Assembly (NCBI GenBank): GCA_951394045.1
Contig: OX595989.1
Location: 558,001-622,000, forward strand
Reading direction: 5' to 3'
DNA length: 64,000 nucleotides
Source of the DNA: Nitzschia sp. DOCU1
Lineage: Eukaryota > Bacillariophyta > Bacillariophyceae > Bacillariales > Bacillariaceae
Both the position numbers and the translations under genes were made by a program. The notes under the pieces are model-generated. The model ran no database searches and had not been told where the DNA came from. It was given only the letters and a program-made list of their open reading frames with translations. This document shows, piece after piece, positions 27,653-38,177 of the stretch (position 1 is its first letter; every line of letters starts with the position of its first letter).

Positions 27653-28122
27653 TGTTGAAGTATGTTGATATCCGACTCCAAGGATTCATACATACGAATA
27701 CAGGGAATACACGGATTACACAAACAGACAGATGAACACTAAAGGACTGACACGACGTGACATCAGCAGACAAACATATAAGCACATGACTGACATTGAT
27801 GGCGGATGTCAATAAGGTGTCACAATAATAAAGACCTCTTGAAGGCGCATCCTAACAAAAGGAGAACAAGAGAATAAAGGAGAACAGTCCGGGACAGAGA
27901 ACGGATACAACTACAATGTGAAGAACGGAGAGAAATCACGTGTACATGGGGAGAACATGAGATGCTGATTGATGGCGCATAAGCGCTATAGTCCCCAGAG
28001 ACACGACTCACGACAGATGGTCGATACGAGGACTCTTAAGCTCTCACTCTTTGGTAGACCGGAGAAACGAAAACACTAAAATAACACGCACTTTAAAATA
28101 CCACGTGTGACCTTTCGTAACA
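27653..28122 (+). repeat. Right LTR of copia element
   Basis: 470 bp, same ends and length as the left LTR, preceded by the polypurine tract AGGAAGGG and followed by GGATTG (28123-28128). Confidence 0.95.
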
Positions 28123-28336
28123 GGATTGAAGGGGCGATTGACTAGTTTGACCGAATAACTTGGTATTTATCGGCGCGAGCTCCTCGTCTCTCGGCATTAT
28201 CATCATCAACGAAAGATGAAAATGAGCCCTTCGGCGCTCGCCCTCGCTTTCGTTGAGGTGGCAACACGTGCTGTGCATCGCACTATGTGTCGCCTCTCAT
28301 CATTAGCATCAGGCTTGCAACAGCATAAATTGCGTC

Positions 28337-29713
28337 ATGGGGTTGCAAAGAAAGCAAAAGAAGATGGAAAGACCATCGCGAAATCAAGATACTGAAAGAA
28401 TTGCTGGTGAGCAAGAAAATGATCATGGCGCGACTATTCCTCCCCGACAGCCCCCGGCAAGAGGAAACACCCGTCGCGACGATAATGCTGAACAAGAGAG
28501 GACCGGCAGCAGTGAGAATAACATGGACGATCTAGAAGGCCAGATCGTGGGTGAAGCTACTACTACAACGACTAGTGTGGTATCGCTCACTACGATTCCT
28601 CCGATCCAACACGAGGAACAACAAGCATCCCTGGTGGTAGACGCCGATCAGGACCAAGCGACATCTGTCGAACTGCACGTGGAAGCCTATGTGGTGGGCA
28701 ACCCCCCGGAGCAGCCTAGGAGAGCTACAAGGCCGCCGACAATGGTTCTTGAAGCGGCCGTGGTGGAAAATGAAAGCCAAAATGAAGCTCAGAAATGGCG
28801 GTTCTATCGTTGCCTAACAGTCCTTGTGGGGGTACTTGGAATGGCGTTTGTTATTACGTTTCCGCTTGTGATTTCAAACAATAATGAGGAGCCTCCCGAG
28901 GACAAGTATCCCGGCTGTAATGTGGACTTTCCATCTTGGATTGGAGATGGACGATGTAACGGTGGTCCATACATGACGGAGGAATGCGGCTTTGACGGGG
29001 GTGACTGTCTCGCGTTCGTACAGAAGTATCCAAACTGTATTGTTGACTTTCCATCTTTTATTGGGAATGGATTTTGTGATGGCGGGAAATATGCGAAGGG
29101 GGCGTGCGGCTATGACGGCGGTGACTGTCTTTTGGAGGATTATCCCAATTGTATTGTGGAAGTACCATCTTTTATTGGGAATGGCAATTGTGATGGTTGG
29201 CCACCATATACGACGGTTGAGTGCGGCTATGACGGCGGTGACTGTCTTTTGGAGGATTATCCCAACTGTATTGTTGACTATCCATCTGCCATCGGAGATG
29301 AATATTGTGATGGTGGGCAATATATGACGGAGGAGTGCGGCTTTGACGGCGGCGACTGTCTTGTGTTCATAAAGACCTACCCCAATTGTTTTGTTGACTA
29401 CCCATCTTCCATCGGGGATGAATATTGTGATGGTGGGCAATATATGACGGAGGAGTGCGGCTTTGACGGCGGCGACTGCCTTATAACGTATCCCGACTGC
29501 ACCGTGAGCTATCCATCTTGGATTGGGAATGGAATATGTAATGGTGGGCCATATATGGCGGCGGAGTGCGGCTTTGATGGTGGTGACTGTCTTGCGTTCG
29601 TCGAAACGTATCCCGACTGTCAAGTGAACAAGCCATATTTGATTGGGGATGGAGTTTGCGTGGAAGCATATAATACAGCAGCCTGTGGCTACGATGGTGG
29701 TGATTGTCTCTAG
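28337..29713 (+). CDS. Type II membrane protein with seven LNR (Lin-12/Notch-like) repeats
   Basis: The 458-residue protein has a polar cytoplasmic tail (1-156), one membrane segment (about 157-180) and an ectodomain made only of seven tandem repeats of 34-41 residues (from 191). Each reads roughly YPxCxVDxPSxIGxGxCxGGxY...ECGxDGGDC. This is the Lin-12/Notch repeat pattern, which binds calcium through its Asp residues. Each repeat has four Cys rather than six. Repeats 4 and 5 are almost identical in DNA, so they arose recently. The tail, with a motif like HVEAYVV and a WRFYRCL segment before the membrane, resembles tails I associate with diatom LRR surface proteins. The ATG is 214 bp downstream of the copia right LTR. 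A cell-surface role is likely; ligand unknown. Confidence 0.85.
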   Translation: MGLQRKQKKMERPSRNQDTERIAGEQENDHGATIPPRQPPARGNTRRDDNAEQERTGSSENNMDDLEGQIVGEATTTTTSVVSLTTIPPIQHEEQQASLVVDADQDQATSVELHVEAYVVGNPPEQPRRATRPPTMVLEAAVVENESQNEAQKWRFYRCLTVLVGVLGMAFVITFPLVISNNNEEPPEDKYPGCNVDFPSWIGDGRCNGGPYMTEECGFDGGDCLAFVQKYPNCIVDFPSFIGNGFCDGGKYAKGACGYDGGDCLLEDYPNCIVEVPSFIGNGNCDGWPPYTTVECGYDGGDCLLEDYPNCIVDYPSAIGDEYCDGGQYMTEECGFDGGDCLVFIKTYPNCFVDYPSSIGDEYCDGGQYMTEECGFDGGDCLITYPDCTVSYPSWIGNGICNGGPYMAAECGFDGGDCLAFVETYPDCQVNKPYLIGDGVCVEAYNTAACGYDGGDCL

Positions 29714-30060
29714 CTAGCTACTACTAAGACAGACGTATCATAATTGTCGTACAACAACATCTGACCATAAAGTCGGCATACATTCCGACTGTAATGGGAC
29801 CTACTGATCCGTACATTGCCAACATCCCCGACTGTAGGTACACTGGAAAAGCAAGTGTTTTTTAATTGCCGTTTGTACTCCTGACTTTCTAATAGTAATT
29901 TTGACCATAGTTTACCCCTACTAGTAGAGCAAGTTTCGTTTCGTGTGATGTGAATTCCGAAGGTTATTATCATTTAAAGGTGCAGACATTTGCACTTCAC
30001 AGCGTAGTTTCTCTGCAAGCCTCATCTCCTAGGGCGTCTTTTATTCTACTCTATTCTACT
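29714..30060. other. Convergent intergenic region
   Basis: AT-rich sequence between two convergent genes; no gene or strong structure is seen. Confidence 0.5.
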
Positions 30061-30858
30061 CTACGCGTCCATCACCATTTCTTCCACAGCCTCCGTCACC
30101 ATTTCTTCCACAGCCTCCATCACCATTTCTTCCACAGCCTCTGGTACCATGTCCTCCACCTGCGTGTCACCAAACCCATCTGGCAAGTCCATCCCCTTGG
30201 TCCAAGTCATGCCATTCTGGTGCCAAAAATAGTTACGAACTCGAGCATAAAAGTCCATTTCGACATCAAACTGAGGAGCTCGGTACATCAAAAGGCCCAC
30301 CACAGCAAACGACACCAACAGGTACATAATGTACATGTTCAACAACAAGCGACTAGTTGTCGGGGCCGTCAGGGACAGTGATTCCTGAAGTCGCCAAAAG
30401 CACAGCGCCTGAAGACCAGCACCCAGCACCAAGGCGACAATCGTGGCTTCCAGAGCCCCTGTCATGGGCAAAAAGACAATGTTCACTAGAAAACACCAAG
30501 CTTCCAGTGGAACAAGGGCGCACGTCAAAAATTGACAAAGATTGTTGGAAAAGGGACTCAACAACATGCCAAGGGTACCCAGCGAAAGCAGGGCACCTTC
30601 CAAACGATTCACTGGAATTCCCAGTAGCATGGATTGAATGGCATTTTCAAACTCTTGCAAACGCCCGGCATCTCCTACCAAAGGATGACCGGGTCCAGGT
30701 CGAATCCAATCGCTAAAGGCCGGGTCGCCAATCTCTTTTGCGGCGTAAAACGCGCCAAACGATCCCAGCAAGAAGAAAAGCGAAGTGGACAACCACCACG
30801 ACGATTTGGTCATGCCAGCCCGACCAGCAGCAGCAGAAGTAGTAGTGGAAGGACCCAT
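30061..30858 (-). CDS. Polytopic membrane protein with C-terminal octapeptide repeats
   Basis: The product (265 residues from the ATG at 30858) has about five hydrophobic helices: one near the N-terminus (WWLSTSLFFLLGSFGAF), then LLSLGTLGMLL, a long FLVNIVFLPM region, a Gly/Ala-rich helix and a final LLVSFAVVGLLMY helix. The C-terminal tail ends in 8-residue repeats (EAVEEMVM type) encoded by 24-bp DNA repeats at 30068-30160. The family is not recognised; no transport or enzyme motif is visible. An in-frame ATG at 30909 would add 17 residues, but the Met at 30858 begins a normal polar leader. It is intronless and convergent to the LNR gene. Confidence 0.7.
   Translation of the reverse strand: MGPSTTTSAAAGRAGMTKSSWWLSTSLFFLLGSFGAFYAAKEIGDPAFSDWIRPGPGHPLVGDAGRLQEFENAIQSMLLGIPVNRLEGALLSLGTLGMLLSPFSNNLCQFLTCALVPLEAWCFLVNIVFLPMTGALEATIVALVLGAGLQALCFWRLQESLSLTAPTTSRLLLNMYIMYLLVSFAVVGLLMYRAPQFDVEMDFYARVRNYFWHQNGMTWTKGMDLPDGFGDTQVEDMVPEAVEEMVMEAVEEMVTEAVEEMVMDA
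30068..30160. repeat. 24-bp coding minisatellite
   Basis: Three near-perfect 24-bp units (30068-30091, 30092-30115, 30116-30139) and a diverged fourth encode the acidic octapeptides at the C-terminus of the membrane protein. Copy number is likely to vary between strains. Confidence 0.85.
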
Positions 30859-33858
30859 GCTGACAACCAAGTTCAAAGATAGAGATGTAATAAGGACGAT
30901 GAGACACAAGAATGTAATGGCGAAATGTTGCCTTTTTGTGTCCTCTCGTCATTGGATGATTGAGACGAAAATTCAAAAAACCTCGGAGGTAAAGGTACAT
31001 ATATAGGTAGGTGTTAGATACAGTATGGTACCTTTGAGATAGTAGGATGCCCTGCGCGAAAAGTTGCGCATGGTTTGCAGGATCCCGCCATCCGACAGAC
31101 GACGCGGAGCTGCCACTGACCATGGTGTTCAACTCACTCATCACTTCAGACTTTCTTTGCAGGCATCCTGATGATCTTATTTGCGTCGACATTTTGCAGT
31201 GTTGATTGACCGAGGTTGTGTGTTGTGGTACCATGTTTAAGGCAGCGAAGAATACCACCAGCAACTCCTCGTTGGAGTGGTGGGGTGCAATCAGTCGTCG
31301 CCACAGATGTCATTTTCATGGAACGTCCCATTGAGAAATTGACATTGTTGGTGGCCTTTGAGGAGATGTGGATCCACGTGCAGATGGCGACAATGTGGAA
31401 GTTGCCTCTCCTTTTACATGGAAAGTTTCTGTTGTTGGTGAAGAGGAGATACTACTAGCAAACAGCCAAACTTGCGCTGCTGGTGACATGGTGGTGGACA
31501 CCAGCTGCCTCCACGATGATGCAGCACTGAACTTGACTAGCACATCATACTATGATGCGGCCTGCTCTTCTTGGGAGAACAGGGCGATGCAGCGTCTAGA
31601 GGATGAGAGTAGCGGGCGGGAACAAATGATTTTCTGGTGAAAACAGTCTCCCGGAGCACTATTGCTGCTGGATTGGGAAACGAAGATCCCGGTGGTGGGT
31701 GGGTGAGTGTACTCACTCCTCGGATCAAAGAGGAGGAAATGATGGGCTCAAGCTTGATGAAACATCTCTACTATTTCCTGCTCTGGCAAAAGCTAGGGGG
31801 TTGTCAGGTCCGCTTCAAGAAGAACAAGAAATCGTGGGAAAAAACCTTCAAAGAATGCTTGAAGATAATCATGATCATTACGATGACGAGCTGATCCAGC
31901 AGCAAGATGAAGTGCGTGCATGGTACGTTGTTCTCATCTTGTCATTAGTTTTTCAAGCAGCAGCGTGCCACAGTAAGAACAAGCTGGTATCAATTTCTCC
32001 AAGCATGTGAAAAACATTTTCAAGGATCCTACTTAGTACTAGAGGACCACCACCACGAAGCCACTTTGCATTCTTGTAGTAGTGGTTGTCCTGGTCTTGG
32101 TCCCCCCAGGAGGAGGGCAATAGTAGTACCATTTTTGACCTTCTTGTTGGTGGTGGTACTGCTAGTACTAGGCTTCATCAACACGTTGTTCTCTTGCTGC
32201 CGATGATCATGATGGCCAACCACAAAAGAAGGAGAAGCAGAAGAAGTTTTTGGTGGACTAGGCTTCTCAACACGTTGTTCTCTTGCTGCTGCCGACATGA
32301 TCATGATGGCCAACAAAAAGAAGGAGAAGCAGAAGAACAAGTTGGCGGATTTGGAGAAAGACTACTACCATGATCTCTTCTTGTGGAGGAGGATGATGAG
32401 AAAGGAAAGAGACCTCCACCACTGCTGACATCAAAATATGATGATCGATCTGCGAAGTGTCTACACTACTATTGCTACTAGGTGATAGAGAGAGCTAGCC
32501 ATGTGATCTTCCACCAAGCAGGAGGAGAGGAGCAGCAAAAGAGTCGTCCCAGCAGCAACCAGCAGCACCAACAACAATATTTTCCTCGTCATCGTCCTTC
32601 TTCTCTTGGTGGTGTTGTGCTTCTTGTTGCTGGTGTATCATCCTCTCACCATCTCACCACTGCCACTAAAGAATGATCATCGATCAACAATTTTAGTATC
32701 ACCACACCAGGCCAGCAGGAGGATCATTACTACTAGCTACTCTAGAGAACCAATAGTGTAACTAGCTGTACTAGTACTACTAAGTAGTAGTCAGCATTAA
32801 CTGCCAAGAACGGGGGATCACCCACCAACTAATAATACGCACCGTACAGCACCACAGTTCGTGGAGCAACATAAAATTACCAGTTGTTTCGGTACCGAGC
32901 AGCATGGCAAAAAGTGTATAAAAGCACCTTTCTATTCTACATCTTCAACGAATAGAGTATGTACAAGATATTAATACCTGGCGCTCCCTCGACAGTCGTA
33001 TTTTGTTTCAGAAATCAAGAACTTTTTCCGGTGACGTCGCGACAAAACGGCTTCGTTGGATATTAATAATGTATTGTGTTCGCGCCCCAGCAAGGGTGGG
33101 AAGATATTCTTTCGTCCTTCTAACAATTCTTTTTCCATCCGCCACAGTTTTGTTATATCATAAGGAAGAACTGTCCAGACGTTTGGGGAACGCCTTGTCA
33201 CAATCGTTCGGTCGGCCGAATGTGCCTGAAGCGCAGAAACGTTCGGCAAGTGCAATTGCAGCATAAAGAACAAAGCAGCTCACGTTGAAGTTTCGGTTCC
33301 CGTCCGGTGCGCGCGGAACCTCTCATAAGAATAATGAGTAGCGCGTGCCTTGGTTATGTTTTGTGTGTGTGTGCTAAAATGTCCGATGATTTGGTTTTGC
33401 AAGATTGCATACACGGTAAACATTTCTCCGTTCTCAAGCAGATTCCCCAACCCTAAAGTGGAAAGAACTGGGAAGAACGCCCATTGTTACGGTTGGACGA
33501 GCTGGAAATAAAGGAGTATCGTACGTCTGGGCTACCCAGTCGTATACCGATAGTAGAGAGCCAATCCCATGCAAAAACGTCTTCTAAAGAAGCTGCAAGG
33601 CACCCAAGTTTTCCGACACGTGCACCAACACGAACGAAACAACCAAAGACATTGAAGTCGTTCGTTTCCACGGAGTACTCTGCGTCGTCCAGTTGCCACA
33701 ACTTTCCCTATTCACTTCCGATCAATGAATCTATTTGTCCTGTAGCCATGAGCTTACCTTGCCGGTGTTGAGCTAGGGAAAGAGTTTTCAGGGGCGGGGA
33801 ATTCCAATTTTCTTGCCAGGGTGGTCAAAGTAAAATGCAAGAAAATGGGCGAGAAGGT
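30859..33858. other. 3-kb gene-poor region with tandem duplication and CTAG-rich patches
   Basis: No gene is supported. Short ORFs of 60-100 codons occur at 31216-32010 on the plus strand; adjacent frames read as if a degraded coding sequence could be present, but no family is recognised. A 90-bp imperfect tandem duplication lies at 32168-32338. The stretch 32700-32800 is rich in CTAG and TACTAG motifs. The right end must contain the promoter of the helicase-associated gene at 33859. Confidence 0.45.
32168..32338. repeat. 90-bp imperfect tandem duplication
   Basis: The two units begin CTAGGCTTC at 32168 and 32258 and share CAACACGTTGTTCTCTTGCT and GAAGGAGAAGCAGAAGAA. Small indels separate them. 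No function is suggested. Confidence 0.75.
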
Positions 33859-35038
33859 ATGGAAAACTTGGCTCCGACTCAATACTTCGACCCAGACCGC
33901 CGACCTACATCGAATCTTGATGGCGGCGGATTGCTCAGTCATAGAACGACAACCGAGCCATTGTTGTCCATTGAGCAGGGGGAGATATGGTCGTTGGACC
34001 TAGAACCGAAACCAATTGGCCCTAGCAAAGGCATCGTGCTTGTCGAGAGAATGCCACTGATTGATCTTGCTTGGGTGGGCGATGATTCCATGTTTCAATG
34101 CCTTCAGCCCCTAGTTTCGACCTCTCTTGGAAGCAAGAAGGATGGCAGCACCGTACATTGGTCGACGGGAATCTTGAGGAGCGCCTCCTACACAGACGCC
34201 CAGCGATATTCATACACTGGCACTCCATCCTCGCTACCTCCACCCTGGGACGGAAACACTGCACTTGCGCAAGATACCGACATAAGCACCCGAGCGTCCC
34301 CGAATTTCAACTCACCTGACGCCACTGCTTCAAGTGTTGGTAGGCCATTGTTAGAACGCAACTCCGGCTCTCCTCAGAGCGATGAAAGCATCCAAGGCTA
34401 CCAATCGGAACAATGGAATGAACGATATTTCGAACTTGTAGAGTTCCATCGAGAGTTCGGACACTGCCTGGTACCATACCACTATAAGGCGAATGTCCCG
34501 TTGGCTTTGTGGGTTGCAAGGTTAGTGTGAAAGCCGACGATTGCCGCCGTGGTCCTCGAATCATAGACTCAATCTCAACATTCTTCGTCCTTCGGGCCCC
34601 GAAAGGCAAAGACATCAGTACAATCTAAAGAAATCCGGGCTACATTCCAACATGACCGACGAACGTCAGAGAGCCCTTGACGATCTGGGTTTTGTTTGGG
34701 ATTCACGGAAGGCCACCTGGGAAGAGCGCCTGAACGAGCTGAAAGAGTTTCGCAATCAAAAGGGTCACTGCAATGTTCCAGCAACCTACGAAGAGAATCC
34801 AAAGCTTGCTTCATGGGTACGTAGACTAGGATTGTCCAGTCATTTTTCATTTGGGCTAATTTGCAGTAACCTCACTCGTTGTCTGTTGTTTGTTCAATGT
34901 TAGGTTAAATGCCAACGCCGGCAATATAGGCTCTTTCAGAATGGCCAAAAATCAAACATGAATCAAGCAAGGATAAGTAGGCTCATGGAGATTGGCTTCT
35001 CTTGGGATCCAAGACTTAAAAAGAAGAAAAAGAGATGA
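33859..35038 (+). CDS. Helicase-associated (HA) domain protein, three exons
   Basis: Exons 33859-34520, 34606-34816 and 34904-35038 join in frame to give 335 residues. Introns are 85 and 87 nt (GTTAGT to AAAG; GTACGT to TTAG). The C-terminal half carries two helicase-associated domains: WNERYFELVEFHREFGHCLVP...LALWVAR-QRHQYNL, and WEERLNELKEFRNQKGHCNVP...LASWVKCQRRQY, each ending in an (L/I)GFxWD element. These domains bind nucleic acid or partners in bacterial helicases and occur without a helicase in many diatom genes. The N-terminal half is low complexity apart from a segment, EPKPIGPSKGIVLVERMPL, that is conserved in the paralogue at 36381. A basic tail (KKKKKR) could be a nuclear signal. 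An in-frame ATG at 33835 would add eight residues. Confidence 0.82.
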
Positions 35039-36380
35039 AAGTTTGCTGGTGGCCCACAAAGCGTAGTTGCAGTGTTTGAAGATGCTAGGAACGACCAGGC
35101 GGAAAGGAGCCTCAAAAGGTTGGTGGATGTAGCTTGATTTATGGGACTTCGTCAGAGAATGGGATCGTGACTGTAGCTTGACTTACGTCGATAAGAAACG
35201 CACCACTGGGATGATTCGCGCCGACAAAAATGGTCGATTAAGAGCTTGTTTCTTTCTACGCCGATTGCGCCTGTTTCAATTGTCCCGATTCAACCGCTGA
35301 TCAAGATGCGAAGAAAGATCCAGTAGAAATAACCGGCGATCATCGTCAATCGCATCAACTAATGCTGCCAAACTTGTACCACTTTCTCATCATCTACTTG
35401 CATCATGGTCATCAGCACAAGGGACTTCCGTCGGGAGACGGTCGTCTACTGCGATTGCGGAGCGCACTATCGGTAGTAGTCGCGCGCCGCCGGCCAAGAT
35501 TAAGACTACGGTATTATGGTAAGTTTTAGTACGTATTATTAATACATCTTTTTGTATCTTGACGATTTGGGTAACAGCAGAGATTATGCCCCAATTCTTC
35601 GACACGCGAGCATCCCTTAGCACACTTCTGAACTGCCTGAACGTACAAAGTGTTCCTTTATGTTCGTTAGCCATATATTTCTCCGTCTCAAGTGGCCCCT
35701 TCTCATTCGCACCATGAGACAAGTATGTAGATCACGTTTTGTGCAATTCGATACTCCGGATTCTGTTCTTGGTTGGTTCGGTGGGCATAATGATAGAGCA
35801 ACATTTGTTGAATGTGTGAGACTGACAATTATTGATCCGATTGGGCATAATCTCTCGTCCGACCAAACGATCCATCAGAAAAATTCATCTCAAAAGGTTC
35901 AACCCGAGCAGTAGACACTGCAGACAAGTACGATAGTTGTTTTTACCGGGTAGGCCTGCTGGAACAACTCTCTCTCGTCACCAGCAGAGCGTTTACTTGA
36001 GATGACCGGGTGTGAACCGTCGTAGGTAGGTTCTCCTCTAATGGAAATTGAACGACCTGTGGAAACGAAGGAGTGCGGTCTCTATGTATCTCCCGACGGT
36101 GCAAGCAACGAATGCATTTCTCCGATGGAAAGCAGGACTGGCTGTTCAACCTTCTGAACTGACGACTTTAAAAAAGCCAGATTGGAAACATTACAAGAGA
36201 AAGAACATATCATACATAGCAATTTTTATCCTCCGAAGGGTATTGGCTCATCGCTTACAAGCACCAGGACACTAAGAACGCTGTTCTTGAGCAAGGACAC
36301 TTTGCCCATCAGTTCTCATTTTTTCAGATCAGCCCTTTTCAAACCCTTTACCACCACCCAGCATCTTCGCGCTTCTGAAG
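35039..36380. other. Spacer between HA-domain paralogues
   Basis: 1.3 kb with no supported gene; overlapping short ORFs have no recognisable features. It must contain the 3' end of one paralogue and the former promoter of the other. Confidence 0.45.
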
Positions 36381-37489
36381 ATGGCAGAGAGCTCAAACAC
36401 CTCCCCATGCGGCCCAAGTTGGAATAGTGCCTCTACTGGAACCCACTGTTTCCCTTCTTCTACTCAATCTACTGAACGGGACAAGCCGTCCGAGATGGAA
36501 CCGAGACCAATAGGTCAGGGCACTGACATTGTGCTCATCGAAAATATGCCATTGGTCGATTCAACGTGGATTCGAGATGAACCCCTTTTCGAGTGCCTCA
36601 GGTCTCTCGTTGACATCAATCACAGCTTCTGCAGGAAACAACAACCACTGTATTCTTGTTGTTGTCGTGGTGGTGGATTCATCCCACCTTTTTTGAGCGA
36701 GTTTGATGATGTTTCCTCTCTTTTCGAGCTCGACGATGATACGATCCTCTGTGCTGCGATTGGTACTGACGCTGCTGATGGCGGCAGTATCGCATCCGTT
36801 GGCAGCTGCAACAGGTCGCGAGATGACCATTACATCAAAGATTACCAATCGAAGCAATGGAATGACAAGTACCAGGAACTCGCCGAGTTTACTGCTTGGT
36901 CCCGCACAATTATACACAGAATTTGTCTCTAGGATTGTGGGTCACGAGGTATGTTGTTGTTGCTGCATGCCATAATAGAAGAACATGGCATCGTCCTTAA
37001 CAATGACCCTCACCCTTTTGAATTCCACTTTCCTCAACAGGCAACGCCATCTTTATAATCTTAGACATGCAGGCCTCCGTTCCTCCATGACCGATGAGCG
37101 CGAAATCGCCATGGAAGGGTTGGGCTTTGTTTGGGATTCACGCAAAGCCACTTGGGAAGAGCGCTTCCATGAACTTGTCCTCTTTCGAAAACGAGAGGGG
37201 CACTTCAATGTTCCAGCAGCTTATGAAGAGAATCCAAAGCTTGGTATCTGGGTAAAGGTAAGCCACTTGTGAGGAATTGTATGGGTTGATATATGTGGCA
37301 TGTCTGCTTGAAATCTCACATTCTTGTTTGTTCTTGGCATCGATAAAGTGCCAACGCCGTCAGTATAGGATGCTCCGCAGCGGTAAAAGGTCCAACATGA
37401 CCAAAGACCGGATCGAAAAGCTCACAGATATTGGCTTCTCGTGGAATTGCGTACTAAGAAAGTGTCAAGGTGGGACAGCGGGATGCTGA
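36381..37489 (+). pseudogene. HA-domain paralogue broken by a 16-bp deletion
   Basis: Gene structure parallels the copy at 33859: exon 1 36381-36948, intron 36949-37040 (GTATGT to ACAG), exon 2 37041-37257, intron 37258-37348 (GTAAGC to AAAG), exon 3 37349-37489. The N-terminal EPRPIGQGTDIVLIENMPL and both HA domains are recognisable. Compared with the intact copy, 16 bases are missing at about 36890, in the first HA domain, where the other gene encodes HREFGH. This shifts the frame and produces a stop at 36930; the next frame then resumes the HA pattern (CLVPHNYTQ...LWVTR). A C-terminal end different from the paralogue follows. Splice sites remain intact, so the break is probably recent. A truncated 183-residue product is possible. 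Confidence 0.72.
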
Positions 37490-38177
37490 GAAACACCCAC
37501 CAGCGTCGCTTGGTCACCCCGCATTGTGCACATAATCCGCCAGCCTATCTTCTTCTCTTCCAATCTTGGAGCAACTATCATTTGGGTTGCCACAGACGGC
37601 TCTATCTTGGCCTAAACAAAGACATAAGAGACCCCACTTTTTGCAGCGAAAGTTTCTGGCTCAGAACTTCGTATTTCTTACTACAGTCTTCGTTGCTGGA
37701 GTGCAGTAGGTCAGAGACGTGCAACTCTCTCCTGCTCATTCGTTGCGTCTTGCCCTCGTGGCGAGTCGGCCTCCCCCATCATTATGACACACGTATTACT
37801 AGTGGTGGCTCGAGCGTGAACCCCTGCTGGTCCATGTGTCGCTGACACTACTATCCCAAGGGTGGGCATAACCCGTGAACAACATTGAATGGTAACGCAT
37901 TCACTTCATCGTCATCGCCGCTGTCGGTGTGTCGTTGCTGCAAAGCGGCCTCGTGGGAAATTCTCGTCGGCAGCAACTTTCGCCTTTTGGATTACAGTAC
38001 AGTAGTTGTATATATAATTCTTTTTAAGTACCAAACTTTTAAGCGAATATTTGGCGACCGAAGGCCCTACCCACCACTCCATCTAGTCCTCGATTGCCAC
38101 TCACCCTTCGGTCATCCGTAGGGGGTGTGTCACGTCCCCTCATTCCTACCTCAACCAAGCAACGTCACCTTTGAGCA
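37490..38177. other. Intergenic region before the recombinase relic
   Basis: No gene is supported. The border of the Crypton-like element should lie here if the element was once complete, but no terminal structure is evident. Confidence 0.4.

Larger units (their letters stand above)
21416..28122 (+). mobile_element. Full-length Ty1/copia LTR retrotransposon
   Basis: The 6707-bp element has two 470-bp LTRs (TG...CA), flanking GGATTG duplications, a polypurine tract (AGGAAGGG) just before the right LTR and one uninterrupted Gag-Pol frame. The LTRs differ at one base by eye, so insertion was very recent and the element may be active. Domain order protease, integrase, reverse transcriptase, RNase H marks it as copia; diatoms carry their own copia lineages (CoDi). 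No TGG-type primer-binding site follows the left LTR; instead there is the 12-bp palindrome TACCGATCGGTA (21886-21897). Confidence 0.97.

Noticed and set aside
31216..32010. Series of short plus-strand ORFs in adjacent frames
   Set aside because: May be a degraded gene, but no match to a known family and no paralogue in the window to compare.
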